In this document: positions 47,502 to 55,427 of the stretch, one piece after another
How the letters are laid out: every line of letters begins with the position of its first letter
Position numbering within the stretch: the stretch's first letter is position 1
From: an uncultured Granulosicoccaceae bacterium
GTDB taxonomy: Bacteria > Pseudomonadota > Gammaproteobacteria > Granulosicoccales > Granulosicoccaceae
Length of the DNA stretch: 64,000 nucleotides
Direction of reading: 5' to 3'
Assembly: GCA_938007995.1 (NCBI GenBank)
Contig: CALLLW010000023.1
Coordinates: forward strand, 124,001-188,000
Made by a program: the position numbers and the translations under genes
Notes under the pieces: model-generated
Told to the model about the DNA's origin: nothing
Seen by the model: the letters and a program-made list of their open reading frames with translations, nothing else
Databases searched by the model: none

Positions 47502-48449
47502 ATGGGTGCGATTGAAAAAGCTATTGCGAAGTTCAATGTTGTAACCGGCCCTGAGGCAACTCAGGGCGTACCAACAGAAGATGTGGCGCAGATTCCAGCA
47601 ATCCCTGGCGTGCCGACAAAGACGGTAGTAAAGACCGACAACCCGTCGGTACAGTTAGTAAAGAGTGGAAGTCTGAAATCCGGCGCTCATTCGAATAAAA
47701 CGTTTTCATTGCCACACAAGGCAATGGAGCATGAAGGTCTGCTCGACCTTACCGCTCCGCGTAACCAGATGTCAGAAGAGTATCGTGCGATCAAGCGCCC
47801 AATTCTCGCTGCCATCGATTCGCAGGACCGGACTGACTTCTCCGCAGTGAACCGTAACGTAATCATGGTAACCAGCTGTATTTCCGGTGAGGGCAAAACT
47901 TTTTCGGCGATCAACCTGGCGTTGAGTATTGCGTTGGAGAAAGACCGCGATGTGCTGTTGGTAGATGGCGATATCACAAACCCGAGTTGTGGTGGTCGCC
48001 TTGGCTTCGATAATGATCGTCCCGGGCTGACCGAGCTGCTGCAGAACAAAGACCGCGATCCTGATGATTTGATCTGGCAGTCAGATTTGCCGAACTTTCG
48101 CTTTCTGCCCGCTGGCATTTCGCATAACCACGTGACCGAGCTGCTGTCCAGCAGGAATATGTCTGACCTGGTTGATGGTCTTTCACGTAACTATCCTGAA
48201 AGGGTGATCATCATCGATTCGGCCCCGCTGTTACTGACCAGTGAAGCGAGTATTGTCGCTGATCTCGCCGGACAAATTGTCTTTGTAGTGGGCGCAGAAT
48301 CAACTACACGTGGCATGGTTTCGGATGCATTGAGAATCGTCAACGATCACTCGCGTGTGGGATTCTTGCTAAACAAAACACGCAAAGCGCAGAACAACAT
48401 CTACGGCTATGGTTACGGCTATGGCTACGGGTATGCCAACGCTGGTTAA
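47502..48449 (+). CDS. Tyrosine autokinase (BY-kinase) of the exopolysaccharide locus
   Basis: The 315-residue cytoplasmic kinase has Walker A at residues 127-134 (SCISGEGKTFSAINLA), Walker A' in VLLVDGDITNPS, and Walker B in RVIIIDSAPLL. The C-terminus is an alternating Tyr-Gly tail with six tyrosines, the autophosphorylation cluster of BY-kinases. It pairs with the upstream chain-length protein to control polymer length and export (TIGR03018 class). The first 75 residues are a polar, proline-rich linker. Confidence 0.92.
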   Translation: MGAIEKAIAKFNVVTGPEATQGVPTEDVAQIPAIPGVPTKTVVKTDNPSVQLVKSGSLKSGAHSNKTFSLPHKAMEHEGLLDLTAPRNQMSEEYRAIKRPILAAIDSQDRTDFSAVNRNVIMVTSCISGEGKTFSAINLALSIALEKDRDVLLVDGDITNPSCGGRLGFDNDRPGLTELLQNKDRDPDDLIWQSDLPNFRFLPAGISHNHVTELLSSRNMSDLVDGLSRNYPERVIIIDSAPLLLTSEASIVADLAGQIVFVVGAESTTRGMVSDALRIVNDHSRVGFLLNKTRKAQNNIYGYGYGYGYGYANAG

Positions 48450-48521
48450 GCAAACCCTGTTAGATCCTGCGCGCTAACACTGGTTACCGGCAGGGCGTTT
48501 GTGTAATACTTCCTATGCTAG

Positions 48522-48553
48522 GCGTACCGGTAGTTATTTAAACACCGGTACGC
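48522..48553. repeat. 10-bp perfect inverted repeat between kinase and barrel genes
   Basis: GCGTACCGGT and ACCGGTACGC are separated by the 12-base AT-rich spacer AGTTATTTAAAC. It would form a strong hairpin in RNA of either strand. No U tract follows on the plus strand, so it is not a standard terminator; it may slow transcription between the export genes and the barrel gene or bind a dimeric regulator. Confidence 0.6.
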
Positions 48554-48670
48554 ACACTCCGATATGTCGTGCGGCGTGTGGCCGAATGGTCGCGGTATGT
48601 CTTTCCCCAATGTGCTGATTTGCATGCTTGACGCGTTTGGCGGCAACAGCGAAAAAACCGGAATGGCCTA

Positions 48671-49999
48671 ATGTACAAGAACATTATTCCTGCATCCTTA
48701 CTTTTTACGCTTCTCGGTTCGATGTCTGCCCCGGTGCAGGCCGAATGGGAGGTGTACAAGTTTCTGGATATCGGCGCAGAAGCGACAGACAACCTGCAAT
48801 TGTTTGCTGGTGAAGAAGTTGTTTTCAGTGTTCGCCCATCGATTGAGCTGGAGTTTAGCGGTAACCGGTTTAACTCCGAGATCATCGGCAGTGTAGAAGC
48901 ATTTCGTTTCAATGAACGCGACGACGAGATTATTGATCCGCGCCTGCAGCTGGAAACGGCAGGCACCCTGATTGACAATTTGCTTTTCACCAATGCCAGC
49001 CTCGAGTTCGGTAAGGTGATTGCCGGTGATGACTTCTTTGATCTGACTGAAGATTCAGACACTCAGGCACGACTGCGGTTAAACCCTTTTTTCGCAAGGC
49101 AGATCGGGCAGCTTGCCAATCTCTTTGTAGGCTATGGTCATCAGTCGCTCGACAACGAAACTGATGGCACAGTCGATTTTCAGCAAAACAGTGTGGCGTT
49201 TTCGTTAAATCGGAGCCCCAGGTTTGGCGGTTTTCTCTGGGGTGTTGGTGGTAACTACGAGCTATCCCGCGTGAACGACAATGAGGCGGATATTGACGAG
49301 AGCTTCGACTCTAGCTCGATCTTCGGGTCCATTGGATACACTCTCGGACAGACAGCGTTTTTCGAAGTAATTGGTGGTCAGGAAATCAACGATTTCACCG
49401 AGATTGCCAATGACGATGATCCAAGCGCATTCGCTGCTGCACGTCTGCACTGGACGCCCAGTGAGCGTACTTCCGTAGTGGTCGGGTTCAGTGATCGATT
49501 TTTTGGTGAAGGTCCAACATTATCAGTCAGTCACCAGGTGAGAAGTTCTTTACTCACGGCCAACTGGACTCGCGAGGTAAGTAATGCTGACGTTACGCTT
49601 GATGCAGTGACACCTTTCTCGGACGTAGATGATGCAATCATACCCACAGACATCAACCTGATAGACATCGATGAAAACGCGACCGCAAATCGGTTGTTCG
49701 TGGATGAAAGATTCAGTTTTGGTTACAAGCGCGCCGGTCGTCGTTCAGACTTAATTGTTGATGCGATTTTTTCTGATCAGACGGAGCTCGGTGGAGACGC
49801 CACGCGGTCGCAGTTTATTGGACGTATCGCGTTTGATCGCCAGTTAAGTCCATTGACAACGCTTCGGCTGCAGTACGAACATCTGCTTGAAGACAACCTG
49901 CAGGATGAAAGGGATAACGAGAACCGGGTCGGGCTCAGGTTTATCTTTAACTTCGATCGCAAAGAACGGGTTTCGATTATCGATGGAGAGGATTCTTAG
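48671..49999 (+). CDS. Outer-membrane beta-barrel protein of XrtA-type locus
   Basis: The 442-residue secreted protein has a signal peptide (MYKNIIPASLLFTLLGSMSA, cleavage after PVQA). The rest is built of alternating amphipathic strands with acidic turns, and ends in the strand GLRFIFNFDRKERVSII. It resembles the outer-membrane proteins of exosortase A loci (TIGR03016). It may serve as the porin through which the polymer leaves the cell, together with the Wza-like lipoprotein; that is inference from context. Confidence 0.85.
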   Translation: MYKNIIPASLLFTLLGSMSAPVQAEWEVYKFLDIGAEATDNLQLFAGEEVVFSVRPSIELEFSGNRFNSEIIGSVEAFRFNERDDEIIDPRLQLETAGTLIDNLLFTNASLEFGKVIAGDDFFDLTEDSDTQARLRLNPFFARQIGQLANLFVGYGHQSLDNETDGTVDFQQNSVAFSLNRSPRFGGFLWGVGGNYELSRVNDNEADIDESFDSSSIFGSIGYTLGQTAFFEVIGGQEINDFTEIANDDDPSAFAAARLHWTPSERTSVVVGFSDRFFGEGPTLSVSHQVRSSLLTANWTREVSNADVTLDAVTPFSDVDDAIIPTDINLIDIDENATANRLFVDERFSFGYKRAGRRSDLIVDAIFSDQTELGGDATRSQFIGRIAFDRQLSPLTTLRLQYEHLLEDNLQDERDNENRVGLRFIFNFDRKERVSIIDGEDS

Positions 50000-50018
50000 T
50001 AAAACAATGTGACGCCAG

Positions 50019-50073
50019 AACCCTGAAATTTGATACCTAAGTGTTGTGTTGAGGTAATAAATACAGGGTTTTT
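50019..50073 (+). terminator. Probable terminator after the barrel gene
   Basis: AACCCTG (50019-50025) pairs with CAGGGTT (50064-50070), and inside it TACCT pairs with AGGTA around a 13-base loop. The outer stem runs directly into a short T run. It lies 20 bases after the barrel gene stop, so it may end the export-gene transcript before the separately promoted sugar transferase gene. The stem is interrupted, which lowers confidence. Confidence 0.45.
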
Positions 50074-50240
50074 AAGTGGTTGGATGCAGGTTTATTTTTT
50101 GGCTCACCTGCTCGCACATTTTTGTGACTCTTTATGTGATCCGCGTATTAAATTAAGCTTGGTATCGCCAAGTTGGTCACTGTCCAATTAGCCTTTGCGC
50201 GTTAAAATCGCGCGGTCGTCCAAACCAGTCAAGAGAGCCG

Positions 50241-51644
50241 ATGGAATTAGATCCTATAGAAGTCTCAGCAACCGGCAATGTAGCGCGCCCGGAAGCTGTT
50301 CAGAAAACTTCCAAGAAGCTGTCCCTCGCAGGTATCCGCCCGTGGACCTGGTTTCTTATTGATTACGCACTTGCCTATGTAAGCGCCACAGTGGCGTTCA
50401 CGCTTACACCATACGCTCTGACCAACGCTAACGTAGTACAGGATCATGTGGGGCAGTTCGGTTTCTCGCTCGGCGTCGCGCTGATGGTTGCTGTAGTCGC
50501 ACACATCGCCGGCCTTCATGAGCTTGACCAGAAAGACCGATCTTTTGGTCTGCTGGGGCGCTGCTTTTTCGTGTCACTGATCGCTGCAGTTCTTATCAAC
50601 GCTGAACTACTTTTTGTGCACTACCTCACAGTGGGTCGCCTCATCACTATTTACACACTGATCGGCTGCACGGTCGGACTCTTTGCACTGCGTGCACTTT
50701 TGGTGGGTATGGCAGTGCGCAACACTTATGTAGTCGCATTGGTCGGCTCTACCGAGTACATTCGCAACAGCCTCAAGTTCCTCGGCACCAGTCAGCCAGG
50801 CGGAATGAAAGTCATATCCCTCGATATGAATGAGCACCCTGATACCAACCTGCGCGAGTGGGCAATAGCTAACGGTGTCGATCAGGTTGTCGTAGACACC
50901 GACGACCCGGCTTCTCCTTCGCAAAGCGAGCTGCTGAAGTTCATCGACGGCACGCTCACGGTTTCGAGGTTCACCAGCTTTGTCGAAAATCTGTACGAGA
51001 AGGTTCCAACGCAAAATATTACTGCTGAGTGGATCATCGATACCCAGTCAGCGCACGAGAGCCTCTACAAAAGCACAATGAAGCGGGTATTTGATGTTGT
51101 TATCGCCTCCGTGGCACTGGTCCTGTCTCTGCCGTTTGTGCTTATCGCAACGCTTGCAATCAAACTTGAAAGTCCCGGGCCGGTGGTTTTTCGTCAGGAG
51201 CGAGTCGGGCAATACGGCAAGACATTCACGATGCTGAAGCTAAGAAGCATGCGTACAGATGCCGAGAAAGATGGTGCGCAGTACGCTCAGGAAGGGGATG
51301 CTCGTGTTACCAAAGTTGGTCAGTTCCTGCGCAGCAGCCGACTGGATGAAGCACCTCAGCTGATTAATGTGCTGGCGGGTGATATGTCGCTGGTTGGTCC
51401 CAGACCTGAGCGTCCGGAGTTTACTGGTAAGCTTGAATCAAACATCCAGTTTTTCGTTCACAGACTAATGGTGAAGCCAGGTATTACTGGCTGGGCTCAG
51501 ATAAACGCAGACTATGCTGCCAGCGAGGAAGATTCCGTCACCAAGCTTTCCTACGATCTTTATTACGTAAAGATGCTGTCTCTGGCGATGGACGTTCGCA
51601 TTCTGCTGAGAACCATTTCACGGTTTTATGCTGGCGCTCGTTAG
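50241..51644 (+). CDS. Initiating sugar-phosphate transferase (polyprenyl glycosylphosphotransferase)
   Basis: The 467-residue membrane protein has five N-terminal hydrophobic helices, a CoA-binding-like middle domain, and a C-terminal bacterial sugar transferase domain from about residue 275. That domain has KRVFDVVIASVALVLSLPFV, SPGPVVFRQERVGQYGKTF, MLKLRSMR, and SLVGPRPERPEF. It starts repeat-unit synthesis by moving a sugar phosphate to undecaprenyl phosphate. It matches the XrtA-associated sugar transferases (TIGR03013). A good ribosome site (AAGAGAG) precedes ATG 50241. Confidence 0.93.
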   Translation: MELDPIEVSATGNVARPEAVQKTSKKLSLAGIRPWTWFLIDYALAYVSATVAFTLTPYALTNANVVQDHVGQFGFSLGVALMVAVVAHIAGLHELDQKDRSFGLLGRCFFVSLIAAVLINAELLFVHYLTVGRLITIYTLIGCTVGLFALRALLVGMAVRNTYVVALVGSTEYIRNSLKFLGTSQPGGMKVISLDMNEHPDTNLREWAIANGVDQVVVDTDDPASPSQSELLKFIDGTLTVSRFTSFVENLYEKVPTQNITAEWIIDTQSAHESLYKSTMKRVFDVVIASVALVLSLPFVLIATLAIKLESPGPVVFRQERVGQYGKTFTMLKLRSMRTDAEKDGAQYAQEGDARVTKVGQFLRSSRLDEAPQLINVLAGDMSLVGPRPERPEFTGKLESNIQFFVHRLMVKPGITGWAQINADYAASEEDSVTKLSYDLYYVKMLSLAMDVRILLRTISRFYAGAR

Positions 51645-51845
51645 GACTGGATCTACAGGACCAGATCTTAAAGACTTGAAATCAAAGACCAGATTGATTC
51701 GATCATCATTGTGATCCTCGTGTAGTTAACGTCGGCATCTGCCGGCGGGTCAGCATATATGACCTGCTTCGAATTTACCCTGTATGTCCGGGAACAACGC
51801 AGGGCTACCCCGGTCCTAGTGCCGTTAACCAACCGGATTGGCCAA

Positions 51846-52511
51846 ATGAAAATTTTGCGAAACGCGATGGCGTTTGTATCGGTGCCGTTAGTGGCGCTGG
51901 CTCTGCTGACTGCAGCCAACTCATCTGATGAAGACACTGCCGCTCAACAAAGCACTGACACTGAGGGCGTAGAAACCGCAATATTTGCCGGTGGATGTTT
52001 TTGGTGTGTTGAATCTGATTTTGACCAGGTGCCCGGTGTACTTGAGACGGTATCGGGCTACTCTGGCGGAGAAACAACCAGGCCGACTTACAAGAATCAC
52101 CATCAGGGCCGTCACCGCGAAGTGGTGCAGATCACCTATGATCCGCAACAGGTGAGCTACGAAGAACTCCTGCATGTGTTCTGGCGTAGCATTGATCCGA
52201 CCGACGCTGGAGGGCAGTTCTGCGATCGTGGCCACAGCTATACAACGGCTGTTTACTCGATGGATGCTGCACAGCAACAAGCAGCTGTTAAATCACTCGA
52301 AACAATCAACGAGCAGGCGTTGGTGAAGCAACCGATCGTAACAGCCATTGAACCGGCAGCAGAATTCTGGCGAGCGGAAGAGTACCATCAGGACTACTAC
52401 ATGAAAAATCCGCTGCGCTACAAGTACTACAGAGCAGCTTGCGGTCGAGATGCTCGCGTGAAGAAAGTCTGGGGTGATGAAGCATACTCAGGACTTGCAA
52501 AAGCAGGGTAA
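51846..52511 (+). CDS. msrA: Peptide-methionine (S)-S-oxide reductase MsrA, exported
   Basis: MsrA repairs methionine-S-sulfoxide in proteins. From ATG 51846 the protein has 221 residues, beginning with a hydrophobic signal or anchor (MAFVSVPLVALALLTAA), so it probably acts in the periplasm. The catalytic cysteine is in FAGGCFWCVESDF, with family segments GYSGGETTRPTY and AEEYHQDYYMKNP. A frame from 51759 adds 29 unlikely residues. The active site has ordinary cysteine, although a selenocysteine gene cluster follows. Confidence 0.93.
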   Translation: MKILRNAMAFVSVPLVALALLTAANSSDEDTAAQQSTDTEGVETAIFAGGCFWCVESDFDQVPGVLETVSGYSGGETTRPTYKNHHQGRHREVVQITYDPQQVSYEELLHVFWRSIDPTDAGGQFCDRGHSYTTAVYSMDAAQQQAAVKSLETINEQALVKQPIVTAIEPAAEFWRAEEYHQDYYMKNPLRYKYYRAACGRDARVKKVWGDEAYSGLAKAG

Positions 52512-52549
52512 TGCGCTCTTGCTAAATGTCTCTTACCTGATGAGAGCCA

Positions 52550-52603
52550 CTGCAGTATATCGCTGACTGATTGCAGAAACGTGCCACTGCAGTTATTTTT
52601 ATT
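52550..52603 (+). terminator. Probable terminator after msrA
   Basis: CTGCAGT (52550-52556) pairs with ACTGCAG (52586-52592) across a 29-base loop and is followed by TTATTTTTATT. The element GCCACTGCAGT also occurs twice as a direct repeat at 52546 and 52583. It lies about 40 bases after the msrA stop, before the convergent selA gene. The loop is long for a classic terminator. Confidence 0.4.
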
Positions 52604-52639
52604 GCTTCGTACGGCGTCACTTAATCGTGGTCAACGCAG

Positions 52640-54103
52640 TCACGACGCCAGTTCATTTTCTACCAGTTCATTTTCTACCAATTCATTTTCTATTAGAGAA
52701 CTAACCTCTGATAGTTCGTCTGTCAGTGCTCTGCAGTCAATCCAGACCGACTCCTGACTGACTCGTACAATGATCGGTACAGTCATAGATCTGAACCTCG
52801 CTGCGAGCTGATTTGCGCTTGCACCCGTGTCGCCAGCTATAACCACGGCATAGCTGTTGAGTGTTCTGGTCGGCAAAGCGCCACTGCCAATCTGGCTCTC
52901 GCACTGCTGTATCGTTACCTCCAGCGAGGGCAGTGTACGCGCGATGACCTTCTGCAACTGACCAGCTGTTTGCTGGATCGCTTCAGGCGGACGAGACAAC
53001 AGTTTCAACGAAGGTATCGTGTCAGCAAGATGTTCCGGCCTGGCATAGAGTTTTAGAACGGCGCCCAGTGCAGCCAGAGTGACTTTGTCCAGTCGCATGG
53101 CGCGCTTCATCGGGTTTTTATCAATCTTTCGGATCAAGTCTGCGCGACCGGCAATGATCCCACACTGCGGGCCACCCAGCAGTTTGTCTCCGCTGAATGT
53201 AATGAGATCTACACCATCCGCAATAGCCTCACGCGCGGTACGTTCATAGGGCAGGCCCAGGGCGGTGAGGTCGGTCAGAGTTCCACTGCCGAGATCGTCG
53301 ATTAGCGGGATGTCATGTTGGCTCGCAAGCTCTGCCAGAGAGCGTGCGTCTATGCTCTTGGTAAAGCCGTTTATCTCATAGTTGCTGGTGTGTATTTTCA
53401 TCAGGGCAGCGGTCTTTTTACCGATCGCCTCTTCGTAGTCTTTAAGATGAGTACGATTGGTGGTGCCGACCTCACGAAGTTTGCAATCTGCTTTCTTCAT
53501 GATCGCAGGAACTCGGAACGAACCACCAATTTCTATCAGTTCACCGCGTGAGACGATCACATGCTTTTTAGGGGCAATAGTGTTTAATGTGAGCAATACT
53601 GCGGCAGCATTGTTGTTTACGGTAGTGGCTGCTTCAGCACCGGTGAGCTTGCAAATCCAGGCTTCGACATGGTCGTCACGTCGCCCGCGCTTGCCTTTGG
53701 AGAGATCAAACTCAAGGTTACAGGAGCCACGGCTCACCTCGACCATCGCGTTGATTGCAGACTCGGGGTACGGCGCGCGTCCGAGGTTGGTATGCAGGAT
53801 AGTGCCAGTCAGATTGATGACTCTTTGCAGTGATAAGGTGTGGTCCTGCTGCAGACGACTTTCAACCTTCTGATGCAGTGTGTTGATCACAGCACGGTGA
53901 TCAGCATCTGTTAACGGCTGTGTGTCTGAAGCACTTGTGTTGTTTTGAATCAGCTGCGTGCGGACCTGGTTCAGGCAGGATCTGACTTCAGTTATAACCG
54001 TTTCCCGACCGTAGCACTCGCGCAGAGTCATAAACTGCTCGCTTTGCAAAAGCTTGTCGACTGACGGCAACTGGTTCGGGTGCGATAGTCTATCTATTTT
54101 CAA
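52640..54103 (-). CDS. selA: L-seryl-tRNA(Sec) selenium transferase SelA
   Basis: SelA converts seryl-tRNA(Sec) to selenocysteyl-tRNA(Sec) with selenophosphate and PLP. The 487 residues show RVINLTGTILHTNLGRAPYP, LTGAEAATTVNNNAAAVLL, LIDDLGSGTLTDL and the PLP lysine (Lys307) in TFSGDKLLGGPQCG. The C-terminus is extended by a triplet of LVENE units encoded by a 15-bp repeat. The start lies six bases after the stop of the UGA-containing selenoprotein gene, so both are on one transcript. Confidence 0.96.
   Translation of the reverse strand: MKIDRLSHPNQLPSVDKLLQSEQFMTLRECYGRETVITEVRSCLNQVRTQLIQNNTSASDTQPLTDADHRAVINTLHQKVESRLQQDHTLSLQRVINLTGTILHTNLGRAPYPESAINAMVEVSRGSCNLEFDLSKGKRGRRDDHVEAWICKLTGAEAATTVNNNAAAVLLTLNTIAPKKHVIVSRGELIEIGGSFRVPAIMKKADCKLREVGTTNRTHLKDYEEAIGKKTAALMKIHTSNYEINGFTKSIDARSLAELASQHDIPLIDDLGSGTLTDLTALGLPYERTAREAIADGVDLITFSGDKLLGGPQCGIIAGRADLIRKIDKNPMKRAMRLDKVTLAALGAVLKLYARPEHLADTIPSLKLLSRPPEAIQQTAGQLQKVIARTLPSLEVTIQQCESQIGSGALPTRTLNSYAVVIAGDTGASANQLAARFRSMTVPIIVRVSQESVWIDCRALTDELSEVSSLIENELVENELVENELAS
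52649..52693 (-). repeat. Three 15-bp tandem repeats at the selA 3' end
   Basis: Units CAGTTCATTTTCTAC (52649-52663 and 52664-52678, identical) and CAATTCATTTTCTAT (52679-52693) encode the acidic repeat ENELV at the C-terminus of SelA. The period is a multiple of three, so copy changes keep the frame. The extension lies outside the catalytic fold. Confidence 0.9.
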
Positions 54104-54109
54104 TGCCCG

Positions 54110-55279
54110 CTAGTCCCGCCATTGGTGAGGTACGATAAATTTATTACCCATATCGATGAGCTTATCATCGTCTGAATTCACAAAACGATGTCTTAGTTCG
54201 CGCATCCTGCTGCCAAGCAGTGTGCTCTGCCATAGCCAGTCGTAAATCTGTCGGCTGGACGGGCTGCCACGTTCGGCCATGGCAGCCTCAACGTAGTAGG
54301 CTTTTAAATCATCGATCGCGTATCTGAGCATCAGTCTGTCTGAAAGTTCTGGGCGGATTTTTTTGCCCTCTTTCCCATCGTATACAGCGTCGAACAGAGC
54401 GGCCAGATCAGCAATCGGTGCACCGGCTACTCCAACACTGGTTCTGCTTTTATCGACACACTGTCGCTGATACCACGGCTTTAATTCAATACACTCATCA
54501 GTCACTGAAAGGTGCGTGGCGATAACAGGCGGACGCCAGTCAGGGCAATCAATCGAGCGTGGATCCTCATCGGTGAAGTCTTCAATTACCGGTTGTTTTG
54601 CAGATTCCACAAGTTGCAGCGCCTTTACCAGCACTTGACGCTGAAACCGCGGGTCCATCGGCGCTCCGATCGGACGCCCCAGTTCAAAGGGTACCCAGAG
54701 CGCGCGCGGCGGGCGTGTTTTTTCAAGGTGAAGTTTGATTAATCCAATCACAACCGTACTAATACCGGCCATTTCCAACCAATGTGCAATAGCGCTCACG
54801 GCGCGTGTGCAGTTTGGTCAAACAGGCAGTAGACAGGCGGTGTTTATATCGGCGCTTTTGAGCTCGTTTGCCAGCTGTTCAACGCTTTCGCGAAACTTTT
54901 CCGGTGCTGTGGCACCCATAAAGGCGTAATGATTTTTTGCGGCCTCCGCAATCACCTTTTCTTCAGCTAACTCTTTCAACAAAGCGCGTGGAAATACTGA
55001 GTTGATGTCTTCGGCAAACGCAGTTCGATCAAAATTTACCGAAATATGGTTCATCAAAATATCTCGATCCGGCCACTTGCTTTCAAATGTGCGGTAGTCT
55101 GCGCTACCACCCGGTATATTCTCTTCTTTGCGCTTCATCAGCCCCGCAGACGAGATTAATGCCACCCGGCATTGTTCCAGTGGTCGCGGCGGTACGAATG
55201 CGGCATTGTCAAAGACCGGGCAGTCAAGGGTTTCGAGACCTTGCCTTTGCGCCTGGGTCATGTGCTCGGGTCTGGCCAT
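54110..55279 (-). CDS. Selenoprotein of the GrdB/PrdB family with in-frame UGA
   Basis: One reading frame of 389 codons is interrupted only by UGA at 54820-54818. Both halves share the same frame and belong to one protein of the glycine/sarcosine/betaine/D-proline reductase selenoprotein B family. The first half has VALISSAGLMKRKEENIPGG and HISVNFDRTAFAEDINSVFP; after the UGA come AHWLEMAGISTVVIGLIKLH and ELGRPIGAPMDPRFQRQVL. The UGA stands in ACLLPV-U-PNC, giving a UxxC redox pair (Sec154, Cys157) where the family has its selenocysteine. A SECIS-type hairpin begins just after it, and selA and selB adjoin. In clostridia such proteins reduce amino acids; in this organism the substrate is unknown and no GrdA, GrdC or thioredoxin partner is beside it. 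Confidence 0.9.
54779..54820 (-). promoter_or_regulatory. UGA recoding site with bacterial SECIS hairpin
   Basis: The UGA is at 54820-54818. Directly after it the RNA can fold with stems CCAA/UUGG, UGCA/UGCA and GCGC/GCGC, separated by 2x2 and 3x3 internal loops and closed by the five-base loop CGUGA (54800-54796). There are 17 bases between the UGA and the loop, and the second loop base is G followed by U. These fit the bacterial SECIS rules as I recall them (a 16-37 base gap, with G in the first two loop positions). SelB would bind the loop and deliver selenocysteyl-tRNA. Confidence 0.8.
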
Positions 55280-55427
55280 GTTTTTCTCCGTAATTGCGGT
55301 ATTCCCTGGTGTCGGACAAAATACTCACCAGGCAGTGATGCGGCACCAACAATAAAGGTATTCACCGGGCTGCACAAATCTGTCTGACCTTTTACCAACG
55401 CACGAAAAACATGTTTAAACAAGATAT
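55280..55427. promoter_or_regulatory. Divergent promoter region of the selenocysteine genes
   Basis: These 148 bases separate the start of the selenoprotein-selA operon (-) from selB (+), so promoters for both transcripts must lie here. I cannot point to clear -35/-10 boxes or an operator. A shared region would allow joint regulation of the selenoprotein and the decoding factor. Confidence 0.5.

Noticed and set aside
54110-54799. Separate 229-codon gene starting at GTG 54799
   Set aside because: It is in the same frame as the upstream ORF, and the residues before its GTG continue the family similarity through the UGA; it is the second half of one selenoprotein.
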